Below, piece by piece: positions 23,452 through 32,823 of a stretch of 64,000 nucleotides of DNA. Source of the DNA: a candidate division KSB1 bacterium (GTDB lineage Bacteria; Zhuqueibacterota; Zhuqueibacteria; Thermofontimicrobiales; Thermofontimicrobiaceae). Position numbers and translations under genes: made by a program. Every line of letters starts with the position of its first letter. Within the stretch, counting starts at the first letter, position 1. Below the pieces are notes generated by a model, which was given only the letters and a program-made list of their open reading frames with translations, ran no database searches and had not been told where the DNA came from. The DNA lies in NCBI GenBank assembly GCA_034506395.1, contig JAPDPQ010000017.1, positions 1 through 64,000 on the forward strand, in the 5' to 3' direction.

Positions 23452-25812
23452 ATGTTAGATGGCAATTTTGCGCGGCTTAAGGATCGGGATGAAGTTGAAA
23501 ATATCGTCATTCCGGAACGGCTGCCAATCATACCGCTTCGTGATTTTATTGTTTTTCCATATATGGTCACCCCGCTGATCATCGCTCGTGCGAAATCAAT
23601 GCGATTGATCGATCAAGTGATGGATGGGGATAAATTGGTGGGATTAGTTGCGCAGAAGCGTCCTGAAATTGAGGACCCTGATGCTGATAGTCTTTTTCAT
23701 TTTGGGACTGCTGCCTATGTGTTGAAAGTACTGCGTTTTCCCGATGGCAGTTTGCGCGTATTGGTGCAGGGGTTATCACGGATCAAGATTTTAAAATATG
23801 TGCAGGAGAACCCCTTTTTTGTCGGTCGTGTGAAAAAACTTGAGGACCGTTTTGAGTTCAACCTCGAAGCGCAGGCGCTGCTTCGGAATATCTCTCATCA
23901 ATTTCAACGGATCGCCATGTTAGTCCCCAATCTGCCAGATGAACTTCAGATTGCAGTAATGAACATGGATGATCCCAGTCGGCTCACTGATCTGTTGGCA
24001 TCGAACTTGAATCTTTCACTTTTCGAGAAAGAAGATATTTTAGAGACGGTTGATGTCCGCGATCGTATGGAGAAATTGACCATTTTCTTGAATCGTGAGC
24101 TGGAGGTTCTGGAGATGGGGTCGAAAATCCAGAGCCAGGTTCAATCGGAAATGGGTAAAAATCAGCGGGAGTTTTATCTGCGCGAGCAATTGAAGGCGAT
24201 CCAACGGGAGCTCGGTGAGAGCGATGAACGAACCGCTGAGATCAACGAGTTAAAGCAGCGGATCGCTGAGGCCCAAATGTCAGAGCAAGCAGAGAAAGAG
24301 GCGCTGCGAGAGCTGGACCGCCTGTCCAAAATGCCCCCTGGCGCCGCTGAATATACGGTGTCGCGCACTTATATTGATTGGTTGGTCAGCTTGCCTTGGG
24401 CTAAAACCACCGAGGACAATTTGGATATCAATGAAGCTGAGCGAATTTTGAATCAGGATCATTATGATTTGGAAAAAGTGAAAGAACGAATTCTTGAATA
24501 TCTTGCGGTGAGAAAGCTGAAGCAGGATATGAAAGGGCCGATTCTCTGCTTCGTAGGCCCGCCGGGTGTGGGCAAAACCTCGTTGGGCCGCTCCATTGCG
24601 CGAGCACTGAACCGCAAGTTCATCCGAATTTCCCTGGGTGGCGTCCGCGATGAAGCTGAGATCCGAGGGCACCGACGCACCTACATCGGGGCGCTGCCCG
24701 GTCGGATCATCCAGGGGATTAAAAATGCGGGTTCTAATAACCCAGTGTTCATGCTGGACGAAATCGATAAGCTCGGAACTGATTTTCGTGGCGATCCTTC
24801 GTCGGCGTTGCTGGAAGTGCTCGACCCGGAACAAAACCATTCTTTCTCCGACCATTATCTGGATGTAGCGTTCGATCTATCGAAGGTGTTGTTCATTACT
24901 ACTGCCAATTATCTCGATCCCATCCCTCCAGCGCTGCGCGATCGGATGGAGGTGATCGAGCTGCCGGGATACACCCTGGAGGAAAAACTCCAAATCGCCT
25001 TTCAATATCTCATCCCCAAGCAATTGGATGAGCACGGCCTCCCGCGCAAAAGCGTTGCATTCCAAAAGCAGGCGATCAAACATGTCATTTCAAATTACAC
25101 CCGTGAAGCCGGTCTGAGAGACCTCGAGCGACAGATCGCCAAAATCTGTCGTAAAATTGCCCGACAGTTCGCTGCTGGCAACACGGATCGGGTGGTGGTT
25201 TCGAAAGCCACTATCGCCCAATTTCTTGGACCAGAAAAGTTCTTTGCGGAGGTGGCTGAGCGCATTACCGAACCTGGAATTGCCACTGGGTTGGCGTGGA
25301 CGCCCTATGGCGGGGATATTTTATTTGTGGAATGCAGTCTCATCAAAGGTCAGAAAGGGCTGCTGTTGACAGGCCAATTAGGGGATGTCATGAAAGAATC
25401 GGCTCAAGCGGCAATGACCTACGTCCGCTCCCACGCTAAACAATTGGGCATTAAAAAGGATCAGTGCGATAATTGCGAGGTGCATATTCACGTTCCTGCT
25501 GGCGCTATCCCCAAGGATGGGCCGTCGGCCGGGATTACCATGGTCATTGCATTGATCTCATTACTAAAGAACGTCAAGGTCAAAAACAATCTTGCCATGA
25601 GCGGCGAGATCACATTGCGCGGCAAATTATTGCCGATCGGTGGCGTCAAAGAAAAACTGTTAGCGGCGCGACGCGCTGGGATCAAACAGGTCATTTTGCC
25701 TCGGAGAAACGAGAATGATCTCATTGAGCTCCCTGCTGAGATCAAAAATGACCTCACAATTCATTTGATCGATAACATCGACCAGGCTGTGGAAATTGTA
25801 TTTGGAAGATGA
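23452..25812 (+). CDS. lon: ATP-dependent Lon protease
   Basis: A 786-residue LonA-type AAA+ serine protease that degrades misfolded and regulatory proteins in the cytoplasm. The N-terminal substrate domain (LPIIPLRDFIVFPYMVTPL..) spans about 15-210 and is followed by a coiled-coil. The AAA+ module has Walker A GPPGVGKT (369-376) and Walker B FMLDEIDK. The C-terminal protease domain carries the Ser-Lys dyad, Ser692 in KDGPSAG and Lys735 in GGVKEK, with the same 43-residue spacing as in E. coli Lon. The RBS GGAG lies ahead of the ATG. Full length and apparently intact. Confidence 0.97.
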   Translation: MLDGNFARLKDRDEVENIVIPERLPIIPLRDFIVFPYMVTPLIIARAKSMRLIDQVMDGDKLVGLVAQKRPEIEDPDADSLFHFGTAAYVLKVLRFPDGSLRVLVQGLSRIKILKYVQENPFFVGRVKKLEDRFEFNLEAQALLRNISHQFQRIAMLVPNLPDELQIAVMNMDDPSRLTDLLASNLNLSLFEKEDILETVDVRDRMEKLTIFLNRELEVLEMGSKIQSQVQSEMGKNQREFYLREQLKAIQRELGESDERTAEINELKQRIAEAQMSEQAEKEALRELDRLSKMPPGAAEYTVSRTYIDWLVSLPWAKTTEDNLDINEAERILNQDHYDLEKVKERILEYLAVRKLKQDMKGPILCFVGPPGVGKTSLGRSIARALNRKFIRISLGGVRDEAEIRGHRRTYIGALPGRIIQGIKNAGSNNPVFMLDEIDKLGTDFRGDPSSALLEVLDPEQNHSFSDHYLDVAFDLSKVLFITTANYLDPIPPALRDRMEVIELPGYTLEEKLQIAFQYLIPKQLDEHGLPRKSVAFQKQAIKHVISNYTREAGLRDLERQIAKICRKIARQFAAGNTDRVVVSKATIAQFLGPEKFFAEVAERITEPGIATGLAWTPYGGDILFVECSLIKGQKGLLLTGQLGDVMKESAQAAMTYVRSHAKQLGIKKDQCDNCEVHIHVPAGAIPKDGPSAGITMVIALISLLKNVKVKNNLAMSGEITLRGKLLPIGGVKEKLLAARRAGIKQVILPRRNENDLIELPAEIKNDLTIHLIDNIDQAVEIVFGR

Positions 25813-25862
25813 ACCATTTAGAATCGCAAAGTCATTTAGCCTTATTTGAACCAAGCGAAATC

Positions 25863-25901
25863 CCATGGTCCTCTGATTGAACAAAGATCGGTGGACCATG
25901 G
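25863..25901 (+). terminator. possible terminator hairpin after lon
   Basis: CCATGGTCC (25863-25871) pairs with GGACCATGG (25893-25901) around a 21-base loop. No T-run follows, so termination is uncertain. Confidence 0.35.
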
Positions 25902-26136
25902 AATCACGCGCAAAAATATGATTGGTCAGCTATGGCAAAGAATTGAACAAGTGACTGCTTAATTTCTCAATCGCTTTTGCAGGGCAACCCGATCAATTGA
26001 TGTTATCCATATCCTATTGACGAATGCCATTCGGAACTCTCCTCGAATTTTACTTCACCAACTTGATTCCAGCCCACTCCAAGGCCGATTTTTTATTGAG
26101 CGAGCACAGAATTCTCCAGACCCATCGAACTATCGC

Positions 26137-26164
26137 TTGCATTTCTTAAAAAAAATGTTATATT
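26137..26164 (+). promoter_or_regulatory. promoter of the oppF-type gene
   Basis: TTGCAT (26137-26142), a 16-base spacer and TATATT (26159-26164). It lies inside the upstream in-frame extension of the next gene, which argues for the ATG at 26194. The rest of 25813-26193 holds nothing else apparent. Confidence 0.55.
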
Positions 26165-26193
26165 ATAAGCTCATTCATTTTTCTGGAGCCGGT

Positions 26194-27174
26194 ATGCCAA
26201 CAAAACAATCGATCCTGCTTCAAGTTCGAGATTTGAAAAAATATTTTCCCATCAAAGGGGGAATTTTCGGGTCGGTGAAAGGGTATGTCCATGCGGTGGA
26301 TGGGATTAGTTTCGATTTGAAACGCGGCGAAACGTTGGGGTTAGTGGGTGAATCTGGTTGCGGCAAATCCACGGCAGCGCGATTAATTTTGCGGCTAATT
26401 GAGGCGACTTCTGGAGAGATCGTGTTCGATGGCCGAAATATTCGGGAAATGGATCACAAACAGTTGCAGCGGCTGCGCCGCGAGATGCAGATTGTGTTTC
26501 AAGACCCTTATTCGTCATTGAATCCGAGAATGACGGTGGAGGGCATCATTGGCGAAGCGCTCTCGTATCATAAGATCGCCCGTGGAACGGCGCGCCGGGA
26601 TCGGGTCGTTTATCTCTTAGAGCGGGTGGGCCTCAGGCCCGAGCATCTGCGTCGTTATCCTCATGAGTTTAGCGGTGGCCAACGACAACGGATTGGCATT
26701 GCCAGAGCCCTCGCGCTCAATCCGCGGCTGATCATCGGCGATGAACCGGTTTCTGCCTTGGATGTCTCCATTCAGGCTCAGGTGTTAAATCTCCTATTGG
26801 AACTGCAGGAGGAATTTGAGCTATCCTATCTGATCATTGCCCATGATCTTCGGGTGGTTGAGCATATTTCCGATCGCGTGGCAGTGATGTATCTCGGTAA
26901 AATTGTCGAGCTGGCGAGTTCAGCCGATCTATATCGGAATCCCCAACATCCTTATACTGAGGCGCTGCTCTCCGCCATCCCAATTCCAGATCCACGGGCG
27001 AAAAAGCAGCGGATCCTGTTGCCAGGAGATCTTCCATCTCCTATTGATCCGCCAGCAGGCTGCCGATTTCATACCCGTTGCCGGTATAGAATGCCGATCT
27101 GCGAGCGGATCGAACCAGAATTTAAAATGATAGCACCTCAGCATTGGGCTGCTTGTCATTTGCGCGGAAATTAG
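26194..27174 (+). CDS. oligopeptide/dipeptide ABC transporter ATP-binding protein (OppF/DppF type)
   Basis: A 326-residue ATPase that would energise peptide import. Walker [10 protein letters not shown] is at 52-60, the Q-loop in [15 protein letters not shown], the signature FSGGQRQR near 153 and Walker [13 protein letters not shown]. The C-terminal oligopeptide-transporter extension has the usual Cys-rich [15 protein letters not shown]. Open frame extends 59 codons upstream, but a promoter lies within that stretch and GGAG precedes the ATG at 26194. No permease, binding protein or OppD partner is in the window, so it is an orphan subunit that must pair with distant genes. Confidence 0.9.
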   Translation: MPTKQSILLQVRDLKKYFPIKGGIFGSVKGYVHAVDGISFDLKRGETLGLVGESGCGKSTAARLILRLIEATSGEIVFDGRNIREMDHKQLQRLRREMQIVFQDPYSSLNPRMTVEGIIGEALSYHKIARGTARRDRVVYLLERVGLRPEHLRRYPHEFSGGQRQRIGIARALALNPRLIIGDEPVSALDVSIQAQVLNLLLELQEEFELSYLIIAHDLRVVEHISDRVAVMYLGKIVELASSADLYRNPQHPYTEALLSAIPIPDPRAKKQRILLPGDLPSPIDPPAGCRFHTRCRYRMPICERIEPEFKMIAPQHWAACHLRGN

Positions 27175-27192
27175 ATACAACAACTCGATATT

Positions 27193-27217
27193 CAACCCAC
27201 AACAATTGTGTGGGTTG
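27193..27217 (+). terminator. small hairpin between the oppF-type and DHH genes
   Basis: CAACCCACA (27193-27201) pairs with TGTGGGTTG (27209-27217) around a 7-base loop. There is no strong T-run. It sits in the 65-base gap and may attenuate or partly terminate transcription. Confidence 0.4.
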
Positions 27218-27239
27218 TATTGGCGATTGACAAATACGA

Positions 27240-28292
27240 ATGAGTGCGATAGTCTCGAAAAAGAAAAATTCACTTGCCCGACTCACTCGGTTGCTTTCAG
27301 TTGTTCAAGGGAAAAAAAGCGCATTGATTGTCGGCCATACCAATCCAGATCCAGATTCCATCGCCAGCGCTCTGGGATTGCAATATCTGTTGCAAGAGCT
27401 TGGCAAGATCAAATCGACAATCGCTTTTGACGGAATAATTGGAAGAGCCGAGAATCGGGCATTGATCGAATATCTCGAACTGGAATACCAATTTTTAGAG
27501 AACATTCAGCCTGAGAATTGGGAGATCGTGGCCTTGATCGATACCCATACGGGCATGGGCAATAACCCTTTGCCGGCTCACGTCCCTATCACGATAGAAA
27601 TCGATCATCACCCGAAAACTGGGGAACATCAGAAGGTGTTGTTCAGCGATATCCGGGAGAATTTTGGGGCGACAGCCACGATAATTGCAGATTATTTGCT
27701 TTCTGCTGGGCTAAAAATTGGGACCAAATTAGCCACGGCGCTATTTTACGCGATCAAAGCAGAGACGCAAGATTTGGGACGCGAGGCCAAATCTACCGAT
27801 CGCCGCGTGTATTTGACGCTTTATCAGATCATTGATTTCCGGGCGCTCGCCAAGATTCAACGGGCGGAACTCTCGCCGCTTTATTTTCAAGATATGGGAC
27901 GCGCCATCCGTCGCACCAGAATTTTTGATGATGTGGCCATTTCCGCGCCAGGAAAAGTCAATAATCCTGATATGGTCGCTGAACTTGCCGATACACTCTT
28001 GCGTTTAAAAGACATTCGTTGGGCAATTGTCATGGGGTGTTATCGGGGGAACATGTTTATCTCTGTACGATCCAATGATCCAAATCGAGATGCCGGTGAA
28101 CTAATTAAAAAAGTGGTGGGGAAAATGGGCTCTGCTGGAGGCCATGAAACATTTGCCGGCGGCAGGATCCCTTGTGAAGATGATCCCAGAGCATTCTGGC
28201 GATTAAAAGAAATGATCCAGCGCCGGTTTTTAAGAGAATTGGGTTATGATCGAAGACGAAGAGGGAAAAAACTCATTTCATTAGACAGATAA
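27240..28292 (+). CDS. DHH-family phosphoesterase, NrnA-like (nanoRNase/pAp phosphatase)
   Basis: A 350-residue cytoplasmic Mn-dependent enzyme expected to degrade 2-5-nt RNAs and/or 3'-phosphoadenosine 5'-phosphate. Metal-binding motifs in order are HTNPDPDS (His33, Asp37, Asp39), IDTH (Asp101) and the DHH triad (Asp122-His123-His124, IDHHP). The DHHA1 domain with the GGHETFAGGR motif is near residue 300. Family length. The stop is 4 bases before the next gene's ATG, so this gene and the inositol-phosphatase-like gene form an operon. pAp can be a substrate of both families, which fits the pairing. Confidence 0.88.
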   Translation: MSAIVSKKKNSLARLTRLLSVVQGKKSALIVGHTNPDPDSIASALGLQYLLQELGKIKSTIAFDGIIGRAENRALIEYLELEYQFLENIQPENWEIVALIDTHTGMGNNPLPAHVPITIEIDHHPKTGEHQKVLFSDIRENFGATATIIADYLLSAGLKIGTKLATALFYAIKAETQDLGREAKSTDRRVYLTLYQIIDFRALAKIQRAELSPLYFQDMGRAIRRTRIFDDVAISAPGKVNNPDMVAELADTLLRLKDIRWAIVMGCYRGNMFISVRSNDPNRDAGELIKKVVGKMGSAGGHETFAGGRIPCEDDPRAFWRLKEMIQRRFLRELGYDRRRRGKKLISLDR

Positions 28293-28296
28293 TACA

Positions 28297-29088
28297 ATGA
28301 CATTCAAACAATTGGCAATAGCAACAGCCAGACAGGCTGGGGCAATTCTTCGGGACAACCTCGGCCAATATGGCACATATCACGCAGAAAATAAAAGCCC
28401 GTTCGATTATGTCACTGAAGTCGACCGCACCTGCGAGCAATTCATTATCAATTCCATCACAGAGCATTTCCCAGATCACGAAATCCTTTCCGAGGAATCG
28501 GGGCGTAACAAGAATGATAATGAGTTCTGCTGGATTGTTGACCCCTTGGATGGTACAACCAATTTCATTCACGGCAATCCCCACATTGCGGTTTCCATCG
28601 CGTTGCAACATGCGGGCAAGATCATTTTGGGCGTTGTTTACGATCCATTTCGCGATGAAATGTATTCCGCCGAACGTGGGAAAGGCGCCTATTGTAACAA
28701 CAAACCGATTCATGTCTCCCATTTAAATCAGATCAATCGTTGTTTGATTGCTACTGGTTTTCCGTTTCGCTGCAAAGAGCTATTGGACGAGTATTGGAAG
28801 GTGCTCTCGGCGATATTTATGGCGGTTAGTGGTATTCGACGCACTGGTTCCGCCGCTCTGGACCTCGCTTACGTGGCTTGTGGCAGATTCGATGGGTTCT
28901 GGGAACTACGGCTCAGTCCCTGGGATATTGCCGCGGGCTCGCTGCTCATCGAAGAGGCCGGGGGAAAAATCAGCGATTTCGAAGGCGAGGACAACCATAT
29001 CTGGGTGGGCGATGTGGTCGCCTCAAATGGCATGATTCATGATTTCATTCTTAGTGAAGTAAAAAAAGTTTTTCCTTTGAACCCCTGA
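28297..29088 (+). CDS. inositol monophosphatase family protein
   Basis: A 263-residue Mg-dependent, Li-sensitive-type phosphatase. Metal ligands are visible: Glu67 (SEESG), Asp82 and Asp85 (VDPLDGTTNF) and Asp210 (SPWDIAAG). It is expected to hydrolyse myo-inositol 1-phosphate, fructose-1,6-bisphosphate or 3'(2'),5'-bisphosphate nucleotides; the exact substrate cannot be read from sequence. It starts 4 bases after the DHH phosphoesterase stop. Length and motifs are complete. Confidence 0.92.
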   Translation: MTFKQLAIATARQAGAILRDNLGQYGTYHAENKSPFDYVTEVDRTCEQFIINSITEHFPDHEILSEESGRNKNDNEFCWIVDPLDGTTNFIHGNPHIAVSIALQHAGKIILGVVYDPFRDEMYSAERGKGAYCNNKPIHVSHLNQINRCLIATGFPFRCKELLDEYWKVLSAIFMAVSGIRRTGSAALDLAYVACGRFDGFWELRLSPWDIAAGSLLIEEAGGKISDFEGEDNHIWVGDVVASNGMIHDFILSEVKKVFPLNP

Positions 29089-29476
29089 CAAAAAGACCAA
29101 ATTCATCAAATGCACAGCTTGAGCTCTATAGCTGGTTCGGCAGAGGGATCAATGCCGTCTTAATGACGAGCAAAGATGAATGGAGCTTCTCAAGCTAATT
29201 GCTGCGAATCTACACGACAGACGTTCATTGGATCGCGCTCATCAGTCGCCAAAATAAATCAGCAGCCTTAATATTTTATTAGCATCCATCAAATAGCCAA
29301 CCTGACACGTCAGCGTTTGATTATGATCATCACGCTGATGGAAAATTTTTGGGTTCGTTGAATTTTAAAAAAGGCATTGGCATAAAAATTTATAAGATTT
29401 TTTTAGGAAATCAGGCTTTTTTTACTTATATTCGGCACATAATTCACTGGATTTTGATAGAACTCAGGAGATGTCT
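29089..29476. other. intergenic region
   Basis: 388 AT-rich bases. A weak inverted repeat (gtcagcgt near 29310, acgctgat near 29331) may terminate the upstream operon. A TATATT at 29427-29432 could be the -10 box for the next gene, but no good -35 box lies at the right distance. Confidence 0.4.
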
Positions 29477-30463
29477 ATGAAAAGACTCGTTGTGTTATTG
29501 TTGCTGCTTGGTGTTTGCATTTTGGCTTGTGGCAAAAAGGGTGATGTGATTAAGTTGCAGAAGGACACGCCGGCATACGCCTTGGCCAAGGCGTTGTCAG
29601 AGAAGCTGCCATTCCTCGATCCAGATAAAAACAATAAGCTAATTATCTGCAAAGCGTTCACAATAACGACCGGGGAGGTGATGCGCGCGATTTATGATAA
29701 TTCTGGAAGTCGCGCTGAACAGCTTAAAAACATCGATGTGAATCGGGTCAAAGAAATCATCCTTCAAAGCGCAAGGGGGATTGCTGAGCAGAAACTGGTG
29801 CTAAATGAGATAAAGCGTTCACAGTTCGTCGCCTCCGAGCCAGAGATCGATAGCCTCATGAACATGCAATATCAACGTTACGGCGGCGAGGCCCAGTTCA
29901 AGCAATTGGTTACACAAAGTGGGGCGAACTACGAAAGCGTTAATCGCGATATGCGCAATGTATTCCTGATCGACCAGTACCTGGAATCGATCCTTGGTGA
30001 CAAGCTCGATGTTTCAGAGGAAGAGGTTGCCTCGGTGAGGCACATTCTATTAAGTACTCAAGGCAAAAGCGAGGCGGAGAAGAAGGTCATTCACCAAAAA
30101 ATGATGGTGGTGCTGATCCGCGCCCGCGCGGGTGAAGATTTTGCTGAACTGGTCAAAGAATACAGCGAAGACCCCGGCTCGAAGAACAATGGTGGCTTAT
30201 ATGAGAACTTTCCCCGAGGGACTATGGTGAAACCGTTTGAAGATGCTGCCTTTTCAGTCCCAGTGGGTGAGCTCAGCGATATCATCGAGACCAATTATGG
30301 GTATCACATCCTAAAGGTCGTCGATCGCAAGAAGATCAAAGAGCTCAATCCCCCCAATCCCGATTTGGAGGACCAGCTCAAAGCCAAAAAGAAGCCCCAA
30401 TTGTTTCAAGAATATATGAAAAAGATAAAGGAAGAGCAGGGCTACAAGGAGATTGAATTTTGA
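29477..30463 (+). CDS. PpiC/parvulin-type peptidyl-prolyl isomerase lipoprotein
   Basis: A 328-residue periplasmic foldase related to PrsA/SurA. The signal sequence ends in a lipobox ILAC with Cys18. A SurA-N-like helical region (about 55-185) precedes the parvulin domain (about 187-290: ASVRHILLST .. FAELVKEYSEDPGSKNNGGLYENF .. GELSDIIETNYGYHILKV). The ATG at 29477 is 6 bases after CAGGAG; the ATG at 29471 is too close. It probably assists folding of exported proteins. No partner adjoins it. Confidence 0.9.
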   Translation: MKRLVVLLLLLGVCILACGKKGDVIKLQKDTPAYALAKALSEKLPFLDPDKNNKLIICKAFTITTGEVMRAIYDNSGSRAEQLKNIDVNRVKEIILQSARGIAEQKLVLNEIKRSQFVASEPEIDSLMNMQYQRYGGEAQFKQLVTQSGANYESVNRDMRNVFLIDQYLESILGDKLDVSEEEVASVRHILLSTQGKSEAEKKVIHQKMMVVLIRARAGEDFAELVKEYSEDPGSKNNGGLYENFPRGTMVKPFEDAAFSVPVGELSDIIETNYGYHILKVVDRKKIKELNPPNPDLEDQLKAKKKPQLFQEYMKKIKEEQGYKEIEF

Positions 30464-30516
30464 TCGAGATCAAAATGATCTATTCCATCAAATGAAACTG
30501 CTTGGTTTGAGCGAAT

Positions 30517-30574
30517 TGGAGTAATGGAATTTATCATCGGGTGCATTTTAGCCGAGAAAAATCCCATTACTCCA
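30517..30574. terminator. possible bidirectional terminator between convergent genes
   Basis: TGGAGTAATGG (30517-30527) pairs with CCATTACTCCA (30564-30574), a perfect 11-bp stem with a 36-base loop that could fold further. It sits between the convergent PpiC and MoaD-like genes, flanked by A/T-rich sequence. Confidence 0.45.
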
Positions 30575-30592
30575 TCCGTTCAATTTTGTCGA

Positions 30593-30832
30593 TCAGCCTC
30601 CTGAAACAGGTGGCTGCAAGGTGATCACCTGACCATCCTGCGGTTGGTAATCCAATCGCTTGAAACTTCCATCCACATAAGCAAAGGCGACCTGATCGTG
30701 AGGGATATCGAATCGCTCAAGGATTTGTTTCAGCGATAACCCTTCTTCAACCTCAATGCGTCGAGTATATTGATCGACATCGGGTTTTAGCTTCTCTCTC
30801 AGTTTTCCACCAGATTTCAGATAAATCACCAT
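30593..30832 (-). CDS. MoaD/ThiS-like sulfur-carrier protein
   Basis: A 79-residue beta-grasp protein ending in the diagnostic Gly-Gly (QPPVSGG), the site of adenylation and thiocarboxylation. Strand pattern and length match MoaD, ThiS or Ub-like carriers (SLKQILERFDIPHDQVAFAYVDG). In the pterin pathway it donates sulfur to the dithiolene. The AOR at 36442 needs such a tungstopterin, though no other cofactor gene is nearby. The RBS AGGAAAG precedes the ATG. Which pathway it serves is uncertain. Confidence 0.82.
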   Translation of the reverse strand: MVIYLKSGGKLREKLKPDVDQYTRRIEVEEGLSLKQILERFDIPHDQVAFAYVDGSFKRLDYQPQDGQVITLQPPVSGG

Positions 30833-31115
30833 GGGTACTTTCCTGACTTACTTTGATAAAAGAAATGAACTTCAATGTTCAATTGGACTTTTTGAAAACA
30901 ACCAGATAGTTTCTGAGCCGACTCGTTACTGGCGGGCGATTGTTCGTTGCATTGATCACTTGGCCCTTTATTCACTTGGTACCAATTGATCTATCCAAAT
31001 ATCAAATTGAATTCAACCAAAAGATCAGCAATTTCTCGGTTTTTTATTTTGGCTTCCTTTTGGATGATGGGAAATTAGTATGCAACCCAGAAGGGCGCCA
31101 AGCGATGCGTTGAAA

Positions 31116-31319
31116 TTAATCAGATCGATCTTTTTCGTCCGTGATCACTGAGACGATCGCCTGAATATTTTTTTGAGCCAGAGATTTTTGAATCTCTTTG
31201 GCGATTTCCCGCTCAACCCGGGATTGAATATTCATGAAACGGGAGGCCAATTTAACGAGCCAGCGAGGGCGCTCTCGTTCTGCAATTTCTCGAGCATTGA
31301 TAATAGTAATGGTTATCAT
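31116..31319 (-). CDS. small conserved-looking hypothetical protein
   Basis: 67 residues, not recognised. It is predicted helical and strongly charged (REIAERERPRWLVKLASRFM, VEREIAKEIQKSLAQKN) with a hydrophobic N-terminal strand (MITITII). It follows the M14 peptidase gene on the same strand by 32 bases and so is probably its operon partner. No clear RBS is visible before the ATG. A longer frame from 31388 overlaps the peptidase gene and lacks an RBS. Real gene status is plausible but unproven. Confidence 0.45.
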   Translation of the reverse strand: MITITIINAREIAERERPRWLVKLASRFMNIQSRVEREIAKEIQKSLAQKNIQAIVSVITDEKDRSD

Positions 31320-31351
31320 GGCGATTTTCGAGTGAATGACTGAATTTATTT

Positions 31352-32374
31352 TCAATCTGCCATTGTCGTCTGATGTTGGATGGCCCAATTGATCAACGAA
31401 AGCGCTGCAGGAAGATTCTCCTCAAATGTTGGCCGGATCTCAGACTCAGGCAGTTCAAAGCCCGGATTATAGCTATCAGGACGTAATTCAATCGTGAATG
31501 CTGGGACGCCAAATAATCCATAGAGCCAATCGGTCGTATCGCCGCTGGCCAGGTACAGGGTCGAAGACTGTCCCGGCACATAATTTTTGCCATGGACAGC
31601 ACGGATCTGATGGGCCAATGCGACAGCAAGGCTATCGAGCAAAGCCTTATCTGGCGCTGGTTGATTGGTAAAGCCCCACGGGTAGAGCACCAATTGGCTG
31701 TAGCTATGGTAACTGATCAGGGCCCGAGGAGATTGATGCTCCAAAAACGTCCGAATGGCCTGGGTTTCTGGCTCAGAAAAAGGAGCCGGACCGCGATAAA
31801 CTTCCGAAAAAGTGTCGCCAGATGATCCAGGCCCACCCCATTGATACCCATAATTGCGGTTCAAATCCACACCGAAACTCCCATCGCCATTATTTCGGCG
31901 GTTCTTACGCCACAGCCGATCCGTCGTCACTGAGTGTTGATGCCCATCTGGGTTCACCATTGGGACCACCCAAATTTCGACTTGATCCACCAAGCGAGTC
32001 ACAGTCGTATCAACACCATATTGTTCGATGAGAAACCTTGCGATCAGTAACGGGACCTCCACAGAGATCCATTCTCGTGCATGGTGGGCACCTAACAAGA
32101 TTATGGCTGGTTCGGATTCATCGTTATCGACCTGATCGCTGATGTTCAGTGCCCAAAGCTCCCGGCCTTCGTGGGAGCGACCCAGGGAACTGAGCTGAGC
32201 GATAGCCGGGTGATTTTTTGCCAGATCCTGAAGTTCAGCCTCCAGTTCGGAATAAGTGTGATATAGCCCGGCATTCGGGTCTCCAGGGTTGCCATTCTGG
32301 CATAAGCTATTGCTCAGCAGAAATGCCAGCATCAGAATTAGGGACAATTTCACCAAATTAAGTCGGCGTTTCAT
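31352..32374 (-). CDS. M14 family zinc carboxypeptidase, secreted
   Basis: A 340-residue carboxypeptidase A/T-type enzyme with an N-terminal signal peptide (about 1-25). Zinc ligands are His98 and Glu101 (GAHHAREW) and His223 (SYHSYSQ). Arg173 (DLNRNYG) binds the substrate carboxylate and Glu296 (TIELRP) is the general base. It lacks the usual propeptide; a propeptide-like segment is instead a separate lipoprotein gene directly upstream, overlapping by 4 bases. It should trim C-terminal residues from peptides outside the inner membrane, complementing the S46 and S9 aminopeptidases near 2-6 kb. Confidence 0.93.
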   Translation of the reverse strand: MKRRLNLVKLSLILMLAFLLSNSLCQNGNPGDPNAGLYHTYSELEAELQDLAKNHPAIAQLSSLGRSHEGRELWALNISDQVDNDESEPAIILLGAHHAREWISVEVPLLIARFLIEQYGVDTTVTRLVDQVEIWVVPMVNPDGHQHSVTTDRLWRKNRRNNGDGSFGVDLNRNYGYQWGGPGSSGDTFSEVYRGPAPFSEPETQAIRTFLEHQSPRALISYHSYSQLVLYPWGFTNQPAPDKALLDSLAVALAHQIRAVHGKNYVPGQSSTLYLASGDTTDWLYGLFGVPAFTIELRPDSYNPGFELPESEIRPTFEENLPAALSLINWAIQHQTTMAD

Positions 32375-32823
32375 CGAAAGTTCCCCTCCATGCTACTGGC
32401 TTTTTGGGCAATGATGTGAACCACAAATCCAGCCTCTCGAAGTCGCTCAATGTAAATATCGTAGGCCCGAGCAATAACCGTATCTCCAGCGACTTGCCAA
32501 AGATCAATTCCAGAATTAACGACCGTTTGAAGATCACTGGAATCTTTCAATAAAATCTCGACCAGTCGCTGTACCAGATCGGTTTCTTGGATGGGTTGTG
32601 GTTTGAAGCCAAAGTTCTGCACTCTTTTATCGGTCCGAATCACGACATAGTTTGGTTCCTGAACAATGATCTCGGCTCCAGCGCTGCGCAACCGCTGAAT
32701 TTCTTCTGGATTCTTGTAATAGACTTTTTGCAGCCCTTGTTCCGGCGCTTGGCGCGGCTGCTGATTAGATTGGCAATAGGCCAATATTAAACATACCAGC
32801 ATTAATACAGCCCCCTTCGACAT
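32371..32823 (-). CDS. lipoprotein resembling a detached M14 propeptide
   Basis: A 150-residue protein with a lipobox LAYC (Cys17). The mature part looks like two related alpha-beta units: NPEEIQRLRSAGAEIIVQEP..YVVIRTDK, then VVNSGIDLWQVAGDTVIARAYDIYIERLREAGFVVHII. Such 'L..aG..i......i.v' units are typical of the N-terminal pro-regions of FCB M14 carboxypeptidases. Its stop overlaps the peptidase ATG by 4 bases, so the two are translationally coupled. A role as folding helper or inhibitor of the peptidase is inference. Confidence 0.65.
   Translation of the reverse strand: MSKGAVLMLVCLILAYCQSNQQPRQAPEQGLQKVYYKNPEEIQRLRSAGAEIIVQEPNYVVIRTDKRVQNFGFKPQPIQETDLVQRLVEILLKDSSDLQTVVNSGIDLWQVAGDTVIARAYDIYIERLREAGFVVHIIAQKASSMEGNFR

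Noticed and set aside
26017-26193. Longer N terminus of the oppF-type protein
   Set aside because: A TTGCAT-16-TATATT promoter lies inside it and an RBS precedes the ATG at 26194; the extra residues match nothing in the family.
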